NCBI GenBank assembly: GCA_022925895.1 | Contig: JAKSYS010000451.1 | Span: 1-51,635, forward strand | Length of the DNA stretch: 51,635 nt | DNA from: Fragilaria crotonensis | Lineage: Eukaryota; Bacillariophyta; Fragilariophyceae; Fragilariales; Fragilariaceae | Reading direction: 5' to 3' | Shown here: positions 20,523 through 31,177 of the stretch, one piece after another | How positions within the stretch are numbered: the stretch's first letter is position 1 | Layout of the letters: each line of letters starts with the position of its first letter | Notes under the pieces: model-generated | What the model was told of the DNA's origin: nothing | Databases searched by the model: none | The model's input: only the letters and a program-made list of their open reading frames with translations | Program-made: the position numbers and the translations under genes

Positions 20523-20898
20523 ATACTGGAACCTTGCCCAGTGATTTCTTTGCCAACTTCATATCCTTTTTGTCTGCTGACATTAAGATAGCATAGATGA
20601 CAAAAGTAAAACTCAAGGATCAAGGCACTACCTTGTATTTACTACTGGAGTACGACTAAACAGCACTGAGCAGATTCCACACCACCTCTATCATAAGCAA
20701 AAGAAACCTAAGTCTCAAGGACTTCTTCGAGTTTGTGCTTTGGAGGAGTCAGAATCCCCAGACCAATGATCACAGGATGAACCCGAACTACCACACCCGA
20801 TCTTCAGTATTGAGCTTGGAGTATTCTGCGTACTCTGAGTGTCTACCGGAGTACCGGAGAACTGACAACTACTGTAATGCAATACCACTGACTACGAC
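20523..20898. other. Intergenic region
   Basis: 3' flank of the CPBP gene up to the next inverted-repeat element. GTAC-like words (TACTGGAGTACG, GTACCGGAGAACTG) are present; no gene is seen. Confidence 0.4.
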
Positions 20899-22489
20899 CT
20901 CCAAGGCGGCGGTTCGAGTGCACACGGTTGAAGAAATTTCCACGAAGAGAATTTGACTAATCGCACGTGTAGCTTCTGATATTAATTCTACGGTGCAACG
21001 CTCACTGTGTTGGAGCATCGTCCGAGTCATAAATTGGTAGAAAGTGCAAGCTTCCATTGCGCAACTCCTCAAGTGACAATGACATCTGTAACACCGCCAT
21101 TTGCTGATGTACTGTGCGGCCACATGAAGCAAATTGTTCATGAGTTCTAGCCTGTTGGGCATGCTGAGTTTGAACAAATTGAAAAGGAGAAATGCACAAA
21201 TTCAACTTTCCGCGCGAAAGCACGAGCAAACCCAAGATTCCAAGCTGTTGGAGGAGTTTAATCCACTTTTGGTGGGAAATTGTCTAAGTTTCAAGGAGGA
21301 ATTTGAAATTAATAATGATGAGAGCTACAGAAAAGCAGCAAGAGCACGAACATGGCCAAGAGAGAAATGGAGATGTTGGCTGCATGCTGGGATATGACGG
21401 CCCTTACAAGTAAGCGGACGTGTCACGAGCTGAAACAAAATCAGCAGGCAAACGATTCAATGCTCACAAGAACGTCAAGAATGAAGCACTTGCTGATGGT
21501 TCATTACATGGATAGAATAAGGAATAGCAAGCCAAAGAGCTTGGAGTGGTTTGAAGTTTGGGATTCGAAACGAGCATCTTCAGCGTCGGCTGTGCCAACA
21601 GTACCGACAACTTTTTCGATTTCTGGCAGGGCGGTCATCTGTCGGTGTGTCTGGTTCTGATACACAACAATGAACTTGCAAAGGAAAACATGGAAAGAGT
21701 ACGACAAAGGCAACTCATGAGCTATCAGTTACGTGGCAAAAGCGTGCGGTGTCAGTAAAAATCATTCAACAATTAAAACGCGCACGAAAACGAAGTCGGC
21801 AATGAGAGGAATTGAAATCACGCGGAACAAAATGTCATTGACAGTCAAGAAGTGGCACAGGTATGCCTTTCTGCAGTAAGAAACCTCTTTGTTGCTTATC
21901 ACATTGAGGAGCGGAGGAACTACGAGAAGGTATTTGAATGTGACATGCAGCCTCGAGCAGTGCTGTTTTGCAACTTCAATGAGGAAGCAAAAGCCGAGTG
22001 GATGTAACAAAACCTGAAGGCACTGCATACAGAAATCTGGTAAGCATCTTTGGAAGTATTGTCGAATTTAGGGAACTGGTGTATTGTATTGCTGCGACGT
22101 CAAGCGAGAGCTGTGATGAGAACTTTCCTTCAAGAGCAGGAGTCTCATTTGAGCACGTTCGAGCTGACTTCCTATGTACTCAGTACTCCCCAACATGGTG
22201 TAGCAAAGAAGACTGTTGTAACAAGGTAACACAGTAGAAGTAGCACCAAGTACTTACAAGTGCAATAGTAATAATCTTCTTGATGATGCCAGGCAGCAGG
22301 CAGTGATCGAGAGTATGGATATGTTTATAGTTTTACTGTACGAGGGTTTTTGATTGGAGCGATACGTTTCGCAATCTCTACGTGCAACTGTACTAGGAGG
22401 TACGTAGAAAGAAGAAAGCAACAAGTCATGAAGAAAAATCACAGAAAAAATACGTGAAAACCGTGTGCACTCGAACCGCCGCATTGGAG
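20899..22489. mobile_element. Non-autonomous inverted-repeat DNA element (copy 2 of the family)
   Basis: Ends 20899-20929 and 22459-22489 are inverted copies of 31 bases with one mismatch; they begin CTCCAAGGCGGCGGTTCGAG and CTCCAATGCGGCGGTTCGAG. The 1.59-kb interior has only short open frames and no transposase motif. The ends match those at 12686 and 15237, which defines a family. Flanks (CTACGAC on the left, CTAGTAC on the right) do not give a clear duplication. Because its ends match each other better than those of copy 1, this copy is probably the younger. Confidence 0.65.
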
Positions 22490-22973
22490 CTAGTACTTGA
22501 ACTAAAAAACACTCTAACCACGTAGTAACCTAACCACTGCTGCAACCCGCCCACAAGACCAATGAGGAGAGAGGAGAGTACTACTGGTTTACTTCATACT
22601 GTATACATTTATACACTACTGGCATTCTAGCAGTATGACATAGTTGAATCGAACCGCGTTGTCTTGCCGTCAATGGGGTTTGCTGAGCTGGGATGTTCTC
22701 GCCTGTAGAGGTTCCAGTCTTGTGGTACCATAGTTGTCCGCAAGTAGAATTTCGACACATGGACCACTCATATTCGGCGCTTGCTCTACCACACAGCAAA
22801 GGGAGATGCCCGAGTTCCAACAAACTGGACACAAAACTTTCAGAAAAACGCATCACTTTTCTGCCTACGGTAGATCCGATCTGCACGCTACTGCATGCTT
22901 TATATGCTCCATGACATGAGTAGTTGAAGAAAATTGTCCTCGGTTCTCTCTCTCCTTATTTTGTAGGAACAAA
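22490..22973. promoter_or_regulatory. Upstream region of the F-box gene
   Basis: Short frames on both strands (up to 100 codons) show no domain. The last 60 bases before ATG 22974 are pyrimidine-rich (CTCTCTCTCCTTATTTTGTAG), which could be a 5' UTR or a splice acceptor ending at TAG 22966, so an upstream non-coding exon is possible. Confidence 0.35.
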
Positions 22974-25265
22974 ATGACGAGTCGAAGAGAGGATGATGCT
23001 CAAGGCACGTTGCATAACTTGGCGTGTGTAGAAACCTTTGAGAGCACAGATGTTGTGTCCTTTCGACACAATTTGAAAGAATTCTTGAGGAAACGTGTGT
23101 TACCGGGTGTTGGCAACGACAAGACTCTGCATCAGCACATCAATGGAATTCCATGGAGTCAATTGTGCAAAGCACACGATAAACTCGGACACGATCGTGT
23201 GCATTCTTCTCCACTGGAGGAAGTTCTTCGTACTCTCTGCAATTCAACTGTGATCCCTTCCGCATACTCTGCACATCTTTTCAGGTGCTTGCTAGCTGTG
23301 ATATTGGCCAGGCCAGAGAAAGGAGCATGGAGATCTTCGGAAATCTATCTGCTGCATTGTTTGGAATCAATTGCAAAGAGAGCACCAGCGCAAACCATCC
23401 TACCATATCTTGACGTTCATCAAGTCGATGAGTTGCAACTACGTGGAGTGGGCAACATCGGTTTGAAAAGGCTTGACGCAGATCGACTGCATACGTATCT
23501 TATAGTTCTGAGTGAACTTTCTCGCAGATCAGGCGATCTCTGGTTTCGCTGCGCTTGTTTGCCTTTGTATCTCAACATGGCTATGGCGCTCGACGACGCC
23601 GACATCGATCTCCTTAAGCAACCACATAAGGTAGCAATGGTTGATGGAACCATGTGCCTGCATTGCCAGAAGCGAATCATCCCATTGACCATGCCATCCA
23701 TTCGTCGTCGGGGAAACAGTTTGCTCCGCCTTATGGACGATGAAGGAGTATTGGAGGAGCGTGGAAAGCCTCCTGTAGGGTCCGTCTCGAACGGAGAGGA
23801 ATGTCGATGTACAAACGCGGATCAGCAGCCACTTGCCAAAGCGTCTGAGTTTACGCAACTACCCTTCAAACTCGTGACACTGAGATCGGGAGCGTACGAA
23901 GCGATTTTGGAAACGCTGTCCCTCGTCCGAGTGCATCGCAGTGCTAGCTCAAACTTGTTGCGACACCTTCGATTGCGTGTTGGACCAGCCAATGTAATCG
24001 ACAAGATTCTCGACCTTGTCTGCCAGCACCCTCATTCACCGAGTCTCAGACTTTCATTATTGTTGGTGGCCGATGCTGTCGGACCTGAAGGGTTTGATTT
24101 TGCGACGCGGCGCTTGTGGAAGCGGTTTGACAGAGGTGGAAACACAGACAGTGTGCTTCGTGTTTGGTCAGAACTGATTGTCGAGTCATCTCATTTTGAC
24201 AACCCTCATGGATGCTGGAGCGCATTGGAACCGTTGCTCACGCGAATCCTGTACTACTGCTCTCGTGAGGTTGATGAGACGCTTCATCTCGGAGCGACGG
24301 CATATCGGCTGCTGCGATCCCTATCCTTTGTATTGTCGCGGAGGAGGCCAACGCTCAACGCGAACGACCCCAGCATGAACGAACAGTTTCAAGATTTCGT
24401 TACTAGAGTATCAGTCTCCTTCGGAGAGTTGAAGTTCTGGGTCACTTCTGGCATGGAAAACGACGAAATCGAAAGCATCATTCTGACATTGCAGAATGTC
24501 GGCATTCTAGGTCTTCAGTGCAGCGACGAGCGCGGAAGTTCTCACGAACTGTCCGATTGGCCCTTCTCTCAGCACACAGGGGTGCGCCAGGCTCATCGCC
24601 GGATGGGTCCTCGAGTTTCGAGGAATCAATTGCTGTCAGTACCTGAAAATGTTAATGAACAACAGCGCCTCGCCTTGTTGAGAGAATCAGAGTGCAAGAC
24701 ACCAAAAATCGCGCCAGTTGTGTTACCCATTCTGAACTACTTGAATGACGACATACTTCGATCTGTCCTTTCATTTCTCGGCCATGTGGAACTTGTCAGA
24801 GTCGGAAGTTTGAGCAAAGTGTTCCGTTCCTTGACGTCGGATGACATGCAATGGACGACCGTCTATCGATGCACATATGGTATTCTTGGGCACGAGATCG
24901 AAAAGACAATCTCCAAGATTGGATCTTGGAGAAATCTCTTTGTCGAAAAGTATTACTCTGAGAAAGCGTTGAAGTTCAAGTACAGCTCGTCCGGTTGGAA
25001 GTACCGGACTTGTGGGTATATTGGATGCTATCAAGTCATGCGATCCGCAGAACAGCAAGCCAAGCATCACCGAGTTCACGAGGAGCGGCACTTCAAGAAA
25101 AAGGCGCGTGAGGAAGCGAGGTTACGAATAAAGGCAGAGAGTGATTCCAAGAAACGCGACGCCAATGAGAAGAAAAGGATACGAGATGCCTCTCACGATC
25201 GAAAAGGAGAAGCTTTGACCACAAAGCGAAAGAAACCCAAGATAAGCAAAAAAGCGACTATTTGA
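22974..25265 (+). CDS. F-box protein with C-terminal Cys/His and basic tail (763 aa)
   Basis: A single open frame from ATG 22974. Residues about 582-625 (ILNYLNDDILRSVLSFLG followed by ELVRVGSLSKVFRSL) fit an F-box, the Skp1-binding helix bundle of SCF ubiquitin ligases. The first 500 residues are helical and Leu-rich without a motif I can name; CLHCQKRI near residue 230 is a lone CxxC. After the F-box comes a small Cys/His cluster (TCGYIGCYQVM ... KHHRVHEERH, about residues 680-705) that could bind zinc. The last 60 residues are highly basic (KKARE, KKRIRD, KRKKPKISKK), suggesting nuclear localisation. The F-box sits near the C-terminus instead of the usual N-terminal place. The substrate is unknown. 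Confidence 0.75.
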   Translation: MTSRREDDAQGTLHNLACVETFESTDVVSFRHNLKEFLRKRVLPGVGNDKTLHQHINGIPWSQLCKAHDKLGHDRVHSSPLEEVLRTLCNSTVIPSAYSAHLFRCLLAVILARPEKGAWRSSEIYLLHCLESIAKRAPAQTILPYLDVHQVDELQLRGVGNIGLKRLDADRLHTYLIVLSELSRRSGDLWFRCACLPLYLNMAMALDDADIDLLKQPHKVAMVDGTMCLHCQKRIIPLTMPSIRRRGNSLLRLMDDEGVLEERGKPPVGSVSNGEECRCTNADQQPLAKASEFTQLPFKLVTLRSGAYEAILETLSLVRVHRSASSNLLRHLRLRVGPANVIDKILDLVCQHPHSPSLRLSLLLVADAVGPEGFDFATRRLWKRFDRGGNTDSVLRVWSELIVESSHFDNPHGCWSALEPLLTRILYYCSREVDETLHLGATAYRLLRSLSFVLSRRRPTLNANDPSMNEQFQDFVTRVSVSFGELKFWVTSGMENDEIESIILTLQNVGILGLQCSDERGSSHELSDWPFSQHTGVRQAHRRMGPRVSRNQLLSVPENVNEQQRLALLRESECKTPKIAPVVLPILNYLNDDILRSVLSFLGHVELVRVGSLSKVFRSLTSDDMQWTTVYRCTYGILGHEIEKTISKIGSWRNLFVEKYYSEKALKFKYSSSGWKYRTCGYIGCYQVMRSAEQQAKHHRVHEERHFKKKAREEARLRIKAESDSKKRDANEKKRIRDASHDRKGEALTTKRKKPKISKKATI

Positions 25266-25413
25266 AGGCAACCTTGACTAAGCGCGTGGAGCCAGGATCT
25301 CTGACTAGCTTTCAAGAAAACCATAAATCTGATAAAGCAATACAAGGATAACCTACTCCCCGATAGTATGCCATCTGCGTTATCGAGCCCAGACGCTAGA
25401 GACAACACCTCTT

Positions 25414-27415
25414 CTAGAAACTGGCAATGGCGTCAAGAAGTTCCCGACTTTCCTTGGCATAATTAACTGGATGCATGGTGTAGACACTTGTTTTGACGCG
25501 AGCCTCATCTCCCATCATCTCTTGCTTCACTTTACATTTGAAAATCCATTCAGTATTGTTAGCCTTGGCGAAATAGGAATCGTACAAATCTTGGTTACCT
25601 CCCGAATCATTTCCAAACGCCTCTGCGTACACTTGATCTGCCGTGACTCCACCAAAGAGCGTCTCGGCTTGCTCATTGAAAAACGAAACCCAAGTAGTGC
25701 TCGTGTCGTCAGCGACTGTTCCTGAGAAGATCCACCGACGGACACAGTTGGGATAGGTACCCTGACACTTGTCGCAGAACCAATTCATATCCGTCGTCTG
25801 GGTCACCTTGAAGCGATTCTTGCAAGGCTCTTCAGAATTGGCACAGGCGGTGTACCAAGCGCCACCTTCCTTATCCTTCTTCAAGAACGTCATGGTTCCT
25901 TTGAACGATAGCCAATCTGGTTTCTCGCCCGTACCCAAGTGATCAACCTTGATAGTCTTGATATCCTTCCGGTCCACAAGACTGTCGACCTTACCGCCTC
26001 CGCCGCTGGCCGTCGAGAGTGACCTCGTGGTCGCGCCTCCACCCCGCTGCCACCACGACTTGAGGGCCGCAGTTTCGGGTATGGGAGGAGCGACCACGGC
26101 CGTTCCTCCCGTGGTTGTGGAGACGGACTTGCCACCGTAATCGCTGACGCGGACGCGACGAAAGGCCACGACCGGCTGCTGACTGTACTCGGTGGGGGCC
26201 TGGCGGGCCCTATCGCCCCAGACGGTGAGGTTAATCTCCGCGCCGGAATCGTCCACGACAGTCAAATCGCACTTGAGAAGCTCTTGGCCTGATTTCTTAG
26301 ACATGAGCGAAGTTGGTTCGCCGACGGACTTGACAATGACCAATATGTCGACTGATTTTCCCTGTTCGACGGCTTCCAAGTCGGCTATCTTGGAGAAGTC
26401 GAAGATTTGAGATTGAATGTCACCTGTATCATCCGCCAAGTGAATTTCCGAGTTTTGATCGAAACTGATTTCGTAGGCGCACTTGCAGTTGTTGTATTGG
26501 GTGTTTGCCACCTTCAATCGGCCACCAGAAAAGGTGTATACTTTATTGGCTTCCAGCATACCATAAAACTTGTCGACTGCCTCCTTGAAGAAAGTGGCTT
26601 TCACGTCGACTCCACTTGAATCCAAGAGCTCCACCGAAAAGAGAGTCCCTTCTCCCTTGGCGTTTGACCATGAGCGAATATCGCTTTTGGTCGTGACACG
26701 TGCCTTGATGGTCCAGCGATTCTGATACATGTTGAGTTGGGCTATTGGCGTTATGGGCACTCCGCTGGCAGTTGTGGCGACGTGCGATCGAACAATGGGA
26801 GCGTTGAGTGATGCTCGCGCCGACGATCCGTAGGGATTGTTGGTGCTCGTGTTGTTGTTGGTGGCGCTGGATGCAAACTCTGGTTTAGAATTGGTAGTAA
26901 GGTTCCCGGGAAGATTGGTGCGGTTGTACATGGGCTGCGGCGGTGGTTGTTCAACAGCAGCCGAAGGAACAAGGTCGGTCTTCGCAATATCCACTGGAGT
27001 GCCGATGCGGACAGTATGGTCTCTAACGACCGTCAGATTGAGAACAATAATTACCATGCGTCCTTGAACCATGTTGTTCAAGCAATCCGTAATCGAAACT
27101 ATGGAATTCTCCTTGATTTGTCCAGAATTGACCATGTTGTTGAGCTGCGTTGCCAGCATTCCGTTGCAGTAGTGTTCGCCGTCCGACAGGACAATCTGCG
27201 TTTCGCCAAGCAGGTACATGTGACGTTAGTGTGGACGTTCGGCTTGAATTGAAGTGACTTTGCTTATGATCACTTTAAAAGCAAGTTCCACTTACTCGAA
27301 AACGATCCCCTTGCGGCCCGACTGTTTTTAGATTGATGATTTGGACCGTATAGTGAGACCCTCCACCTCCGCGGGCCATGGATGCCACCGCTCCATGAGT
27401 CAACTGAAACGACAT
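25414..27415 (-). CDS. RPA1: Replication protein A 70-kDa DNA-binding subunit, one intron
   Basis: Spliced: exon 1 27415-27296 (40 codons), intron 27295-27196, exon 2 27195-25414, total 633 residues, a normal size for RPA70. RPA binds single-stranded DNA during replication, repair and recombination in the nucleus. Exon 1 plus the start of exon 2 form OB fold F (GDRFR joined to IVLSDGEHYCNGMLATQLN). An Asn/Ser-rich linker follows. DBD-A starts at NRWTIKARVTTKSDIRSW (about residue 195), DBD-B at ADLEAVEQGKSVDILVIVK, and DBD-C carries a zinc ribbon (ACANSEEPC, WFCDKCQ) and ends in VRRWIFSGTV. All four cysteines are present. A Gly/Ser-rich insert lies between DBD-B and DBD-C. A CTAAC branch-like site lies 37 bases before the acceptor. 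Confidence 0.93.
27196..27295 (-). other. Spliceosomal intron of RPA1, 100 bp, phase 0
   Basis: Donor GTAAGTGGAA, acceptor GAAACGCAG, and a CACTAAC branch-like site. Removal brings Arg-Phe-Arg next to Ile-Val-Leu-Ser-Asp-Gly, the conserved RPA1 N-terminal strand. Confidence 0.85.
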
Positions 27416-27902
27416 TATTGAAAGTGAATTACTGTTGTAGCTGAATTGAAGATTGAACTTGTGTGGTGTCTGAGTCTGCTTGACTTCTGAAGCAGAGAAG
27501 TTGAGCAGGCCTTCGTATCTCTGCAGTTGTGCAGAATGATCGTGATGCGTGATCAGTCAGTAAGAAATAAGCGGAGGGCGGTATACCCGCTGCTACCACA
27601 CCATCAGGATGCGTCTACGAGATATCGAGTGCACACTGCACACACCAGGCGACTCGATTACCATGCGCGCTAATTTGAGTCCATTTTTCCCTCCAAAACG
27701 AACTCCGCGCATGACAGGATTGTGGTCGCAACTTCATGCTGATTCTACGATATACAGTACACAATACGAGTATATAATTTCTAGAGCACTGTCGTACCAG
27801 AAGTGATGTTACCAACCCGTAATTATATCTGGTAGCAGACAAGAGCTGTACTCCCGACGTACTGTAGTACTTTTTCAACGAGAGAGTGTACTGGAGATTC
27901 TT
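27416..27902. promoter_or_regulatory. RPA1 upstream region
   Basis: No convincing gene. Two GC-richer parts (near 27480-27570 and 27600-27720) and a TATACAGTACACAATACGAG stretch near 27752 are visible. Confidence 0.3.
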
Positions 27903-27919
27903 TTGGCGCGCTTCGTCCA

Positions 27920-28450
27920 TCAGCGATTCAAAATCCATTTTGTTGACGAGTCTCGGCGTTTCCTGATAGATTCTGCGTGCGAGCGCGGAGTGGAGGCCAG
28001 ACCATGGTTAAATCGGGCGCACGCCAGACCGGGGTCGCAGGCAGGTGGTGACGTCACGGTGACGGTATCGGTCGCTACAGTACGAACACTGGCCGGTGCT
28101 ACGGTTTCAGGACTACTGGATGCTACGCTAGCGGCAGAGGAAGCGGGAGTGCTAGTAGCAAACGCGACGGTATACGCGTGGGGGTCTACTGGACGGGTAT
28201 ACTGAGCTACGGTATGACTAGGCGTAACTACAGTACATGTAGACGTAGACACAGTGCTAGTAGGCGAAGCAACTGTGCTAGTATCTGTAGGTACGATGCA
28301 AGTAGATGGTGCTACGTTGCGCGTGGGTGACACTACAGTATGTGGACGTGGGTGGAGTCCTACGGTGACGTCGGTAGCCAAGTGGGTACTAGTACACTGG
28401 CTATCGCTACAGGGGACTGAATCGTGGCGGCGGCGGGTAAAAGTCGTCAT
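27920..28450 (-). repeat. Degenerate short tandem repeat, open as a Thr/Ser/Val-rich 176-codon frame
   Basis: About 530 bases of irregularly spaced GCTACGGT/CTACAGTA-type words on the plus strand. The minus strand is open throughout and would give a Thr-, Ser-, Val- and Pro-rich chain with recurring TSTVxxPT/TVxxPT units (for example TSTVASPTSTVSTSTCTVV). There is no signal peptide and no conserved domain. It may be a decayed minisatellite whose unit length kept one frame open, or a real mucin-like protein exon. I favour the repeat. Confidence 0.4.
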
Positions 28451-28539
28451 GGTCAGTTACGCTGCTCGAAAATTGTACATTGTTAAAATCGGGGCCGGCT
28501 AAATATATTTACAGTGGTAGACAAATTTTGTGAGAAATT

Positions 28540-28595
28540 GTTGATCATCAAATGATGATCAACTTCTTTTGATGAGTGTTCTTCAGGAACACTCA
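28540..28595. repeat. Two adjacent perfect hairpins
   Basis: 28540-28563 is GTTGATCATCA, two A, then TGATGATCAAC (11-bp perfect stem). 28573-28595 is TGAGTGTTC, a TTCAG loop, then GAACACTCA (9-bp perfect stem). Three copies of GTACGTCTGA(A)GAG follow at 28613-28666. Confidence 0.6.
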
Positions 28596-29790
28596 GGATC
28601 ATAAAAGAAACGACGTACGTCTGAAGAGTGTACGTCTGAGAGTTCGTACGTCTGAAGAGAGCGAACGAGGCCGAGCGTTGGGCGAGAAAATGGTCGTTTA
28701 TGCAATGAACGACATGAATTTGATCGTTGCAATTTTGGAGTGGGATATGATTCCCGTACGACAGTAACGGTACGACGTATACTGTTTACTAGCCTAATGT
28801 GAAGTGTCCTACTGGATAATGTAGATAGTAAAAATACGTAGGAGCGGTACTAAAAGTCTGTCATTTCCTTCCTGTGAGCACTACGGTAGTACTGTAGGTC
28901 TATGCAAAAACACGATACATTGACATTCCGGATACACTTGGGTACTGGTACTGGTCATATGACTTCAGGCTATTTGTACTCGTACTGCATTACGTATGCA
29001 ATCTACCAGTAGTATGCGCATACGCCAGTACTGTACGGTTTATCGCACTCCATGCTTGGACTACGTCCACTGTAGACGGAATCTCATTGATTAGTGTTAG
29101 CACGTTTGCACTGCCTTAGGCCGGACCCTAACCAGACACAAATCCCCGGACACACTTGTTTTGCTAAAATATTTCCCGCATTTATCACCGACCGTTGAGG
29201 GCCGTTGAGCAGTAGCGTGGCCTCAGTCCTTAACCTGTGTGTCTCCAGCTTTTCGAGAACACACTTGACGTGAACACACATCTTTTACTGTAATACTGTA
29301 CGAAATGATAATGCATACACTACTACTGTATAAATACCCGTAAAGGATTGGCTGTATTTCAAATAATGTACTCCGAGTACTGTACTCGAGTACTGGAGAA
29401 AGCGAGTAGTGGTACATAGTACATAGTACTCCGAATACATGCTCATCGTCGTTCTGTGCATGATGGCGTTGCCACCTTCATCGTGTCTTCACCATCGTCC
29501 TCTTCGGCCAACACACTGAGCATGCATCAAAAATGCATACTCACTATCGGTATCCTCAATGTAGAAGAGCAGCGACTGCTGCTTTGCATTCGTCGATCAT
29601 CAATGGCGATGACGATGGCGATGATGATGGCGATGATGATAGCGATAGCGACATTACGACGCGGACGATGCATTTACTTACTTTTATTGTCAGATTGATA
29701 CTGTAGCACTCCAGAGTAGCATGTACTGTGTACTGTATAGTTTTGATGTCAGCACTATCTCGAAATAGTACCCCTAATGTAGAAAAGGGG
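28596..29790. other. Gene-poor intergenic region
   Basis: GTAC-type palindromic words are frequent (28950-29060, 29365-29440). A GATGAC/GATGGC microsatellite lies at about 29602-29650. Open frames up to 83 codons have no supporting features. Confidence 0.4.
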
Positions 29791-29880
29791 ACTTGTGTGT
29801 TATACAACTTTGTTCACACAACACACAAAAAGGGGGTTTTCGTGTGATGTGTGAACAAAGATGTGTAACTACACAAGCTT
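29791..29880. repeat. Long imperfect hairpin with AGGGGG loop
   Basis: Arms of about 40 bases (left starts ACTTGTGTGTTATACAACTT, right ends ACACAAGCTT) pair around the loop AGGGGG flanked by AAAA and TTTT. The core CTTTGTTCACACA/TGTGTGAACAAAG is perfect. Possibly a small foldback element. Confidence 0.6.
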
Positions 29881-30110
29881 AGACCCGGAAATGACTTTGT
29901 TTTTACATGTGTATCAGTGGGCAAATTCGCAATACACATGGAAAAATTCTCTGTGTGTCTGCGTTGTGTGCCTGGTTAAGATGCGGCCTTTAGGCCCACC
30001 CTTTTTTACGGTAACGAAAAGTTGAGATGAAAAACTGACCCCCCAACTTTTTTTTTCATGTTCACCGGCCTTATGGATGAAAAGTTGCATGAAAAACCAA
30101 GTTGGACCGA

Positions 30111-30189
30111 TCTCAACTTTTCATCGAATAGTTGGTGGTAAAAGTTGGGGCCCAACTTTTGTCAGCAACTTTTCGATGAAAAGTTGAGA
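30111..30189. repeat. Nested palindrome inside the MITE
   Basis: Outer arms TCTCAACTTTTCATCGAA at 30111-30128 and its exact inverse at 30172-30189. An inner palindrome AAAAGTTGGG-G-CCCAACTTTT lies at 30140-30160. The inner words repeat the AAAAGTTG/CAACTTTT words of the TIRs, so they are subterminal repeats. Confidence 0.75.
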
Positions 30190-30229
30190 GCATCGAGTCG
30201 AGTGAATCATAAAGTGGAACAACACCAGC

Positions 30230-30760
30230 GAACAACGACGACCCCGGCACCAGACGTCGCGAGTCGCGAGTCGCGACGACGTCACTAGCGACGGCAATGT
30301 CGCTCGTCGTCGACGTCAACGAGCAACACTGACGACGACAGTGTCACTTGACCTCGCGGCGATGACGACGAACGACGACGGCGACTAGAGACGCTAGCGA
30401 CGACGAGGAGGCGACACGAAACCTCGCCACGACAACGACACAAGCGAAAGCGGCGACACTAGATGTTACCAACGCGGACGAGCGACACTCGCAACGACGA
30501 AGACGGCGACTAGAGTGGCGACCATGACGAGGACAACGGCACTATGATAGACCTGGCGACGACGACGACGACACTAACAACGACAAGGCGACAGTGGACG
30601 TTGTCGACGACGACACAAGCGACGCTCGCGACGTCAACACTAAATCTCGCGACGACGACGACACAAGCGACACGAAACCTCGCGACGACGGCATCACTTG
30701 ACGTCGTCGTCGACACTAGCGACCCTACTCCTTGCGACACTAGCTAGACGCTAGCGGCCA
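30230..30760. repeat. GACGAC-rich low-complexity core of the MITE
   Basis: Runs of CGACGACGAC, ACACTAGCGAC and similar words on the plus strand. Several frames stay open only because of this composition; they are not counted as genes. Confidence 0.7.
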
Positions 30761-31177
30761 TGATGGCGACGCTTTCCGAGAACTGCTTCCTCAAATGTTA
30801 CCATGTATGGTATTAGCTTATATTTGTTCTAAACTAAGGATCTACTACGTCTACTCTAGCTAATCCTAAAAAACAACTATCGTGCATTATTGCCACTCGT
30901 CGTCGTCGTCGTTCTCAAGATAAGTATGGAGGGTAACAAATGCGGGAAGGGGCTGCATTCCCTGCAGTCATCAATAACGGTGTGCGGTGGAATTGCCTGA
31001 AAGAATACTGGAGTACTCGAAGTATGGAATAAAATGCGACACTAGGATAAAGAATGACCCGGAAAACACAACTTTATTTGTATTCACGATAAGGCCGGGG
31101 AAACGACATTTTCTAAAACAAAAGTTGGGGGGTCAGTTTTTCATCGCAACTTTTCGCTACCGTAAGGGTGGGCCTTA

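Larger units (their letters stand above)
29993..31174. mobile_element. PIF/Harbinger-like MITE with ~60-bp TIRs and TTA target duplication
   Basis: The left end 29993-30055 and right end 31113-31174 are inverted copies starting GGCCCACCC. They share ACGGTARCGAAAAGTTG and CTGACCCCCCAACTTTT, with two substitutions and one 4-base insertion (TTTT) in the left arm. Each end is flanked by TTA (29990-29992 and 31175-31177), the 3-bp TWA duplication of PIF/Harbinger elements. The 1182-bp body has no transposase. It contains a nested cruciform (30111-30189) and a GACGAC-rich core (30230-30760). Non-autonomous; the source element is not in the window. Confidence 0.75.

Noticed and set aside
20911..20929. 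GGTTCGAGTGC resembling a pol III B box, hinting at a tRNA or SINE
   Set aside because: It lies in the inverted terminal repeat and occurs in both orientations at the element ends; no A box, cloverleaf or T-run terminator is evident.
28003..28200. Possible CRISPR-like or ordered direct repeat array
   Set aside because: Words are short and irregularly spaced, and the sequence is eukaryotic; no constant repeat-spacer structure.
30544..30747. Thr/Ala-rich frame in the GACGAC region
   Set aside because: Frame openness follows from the repeat; opposite-strand frames are open as well, and it lies inside a MITE.
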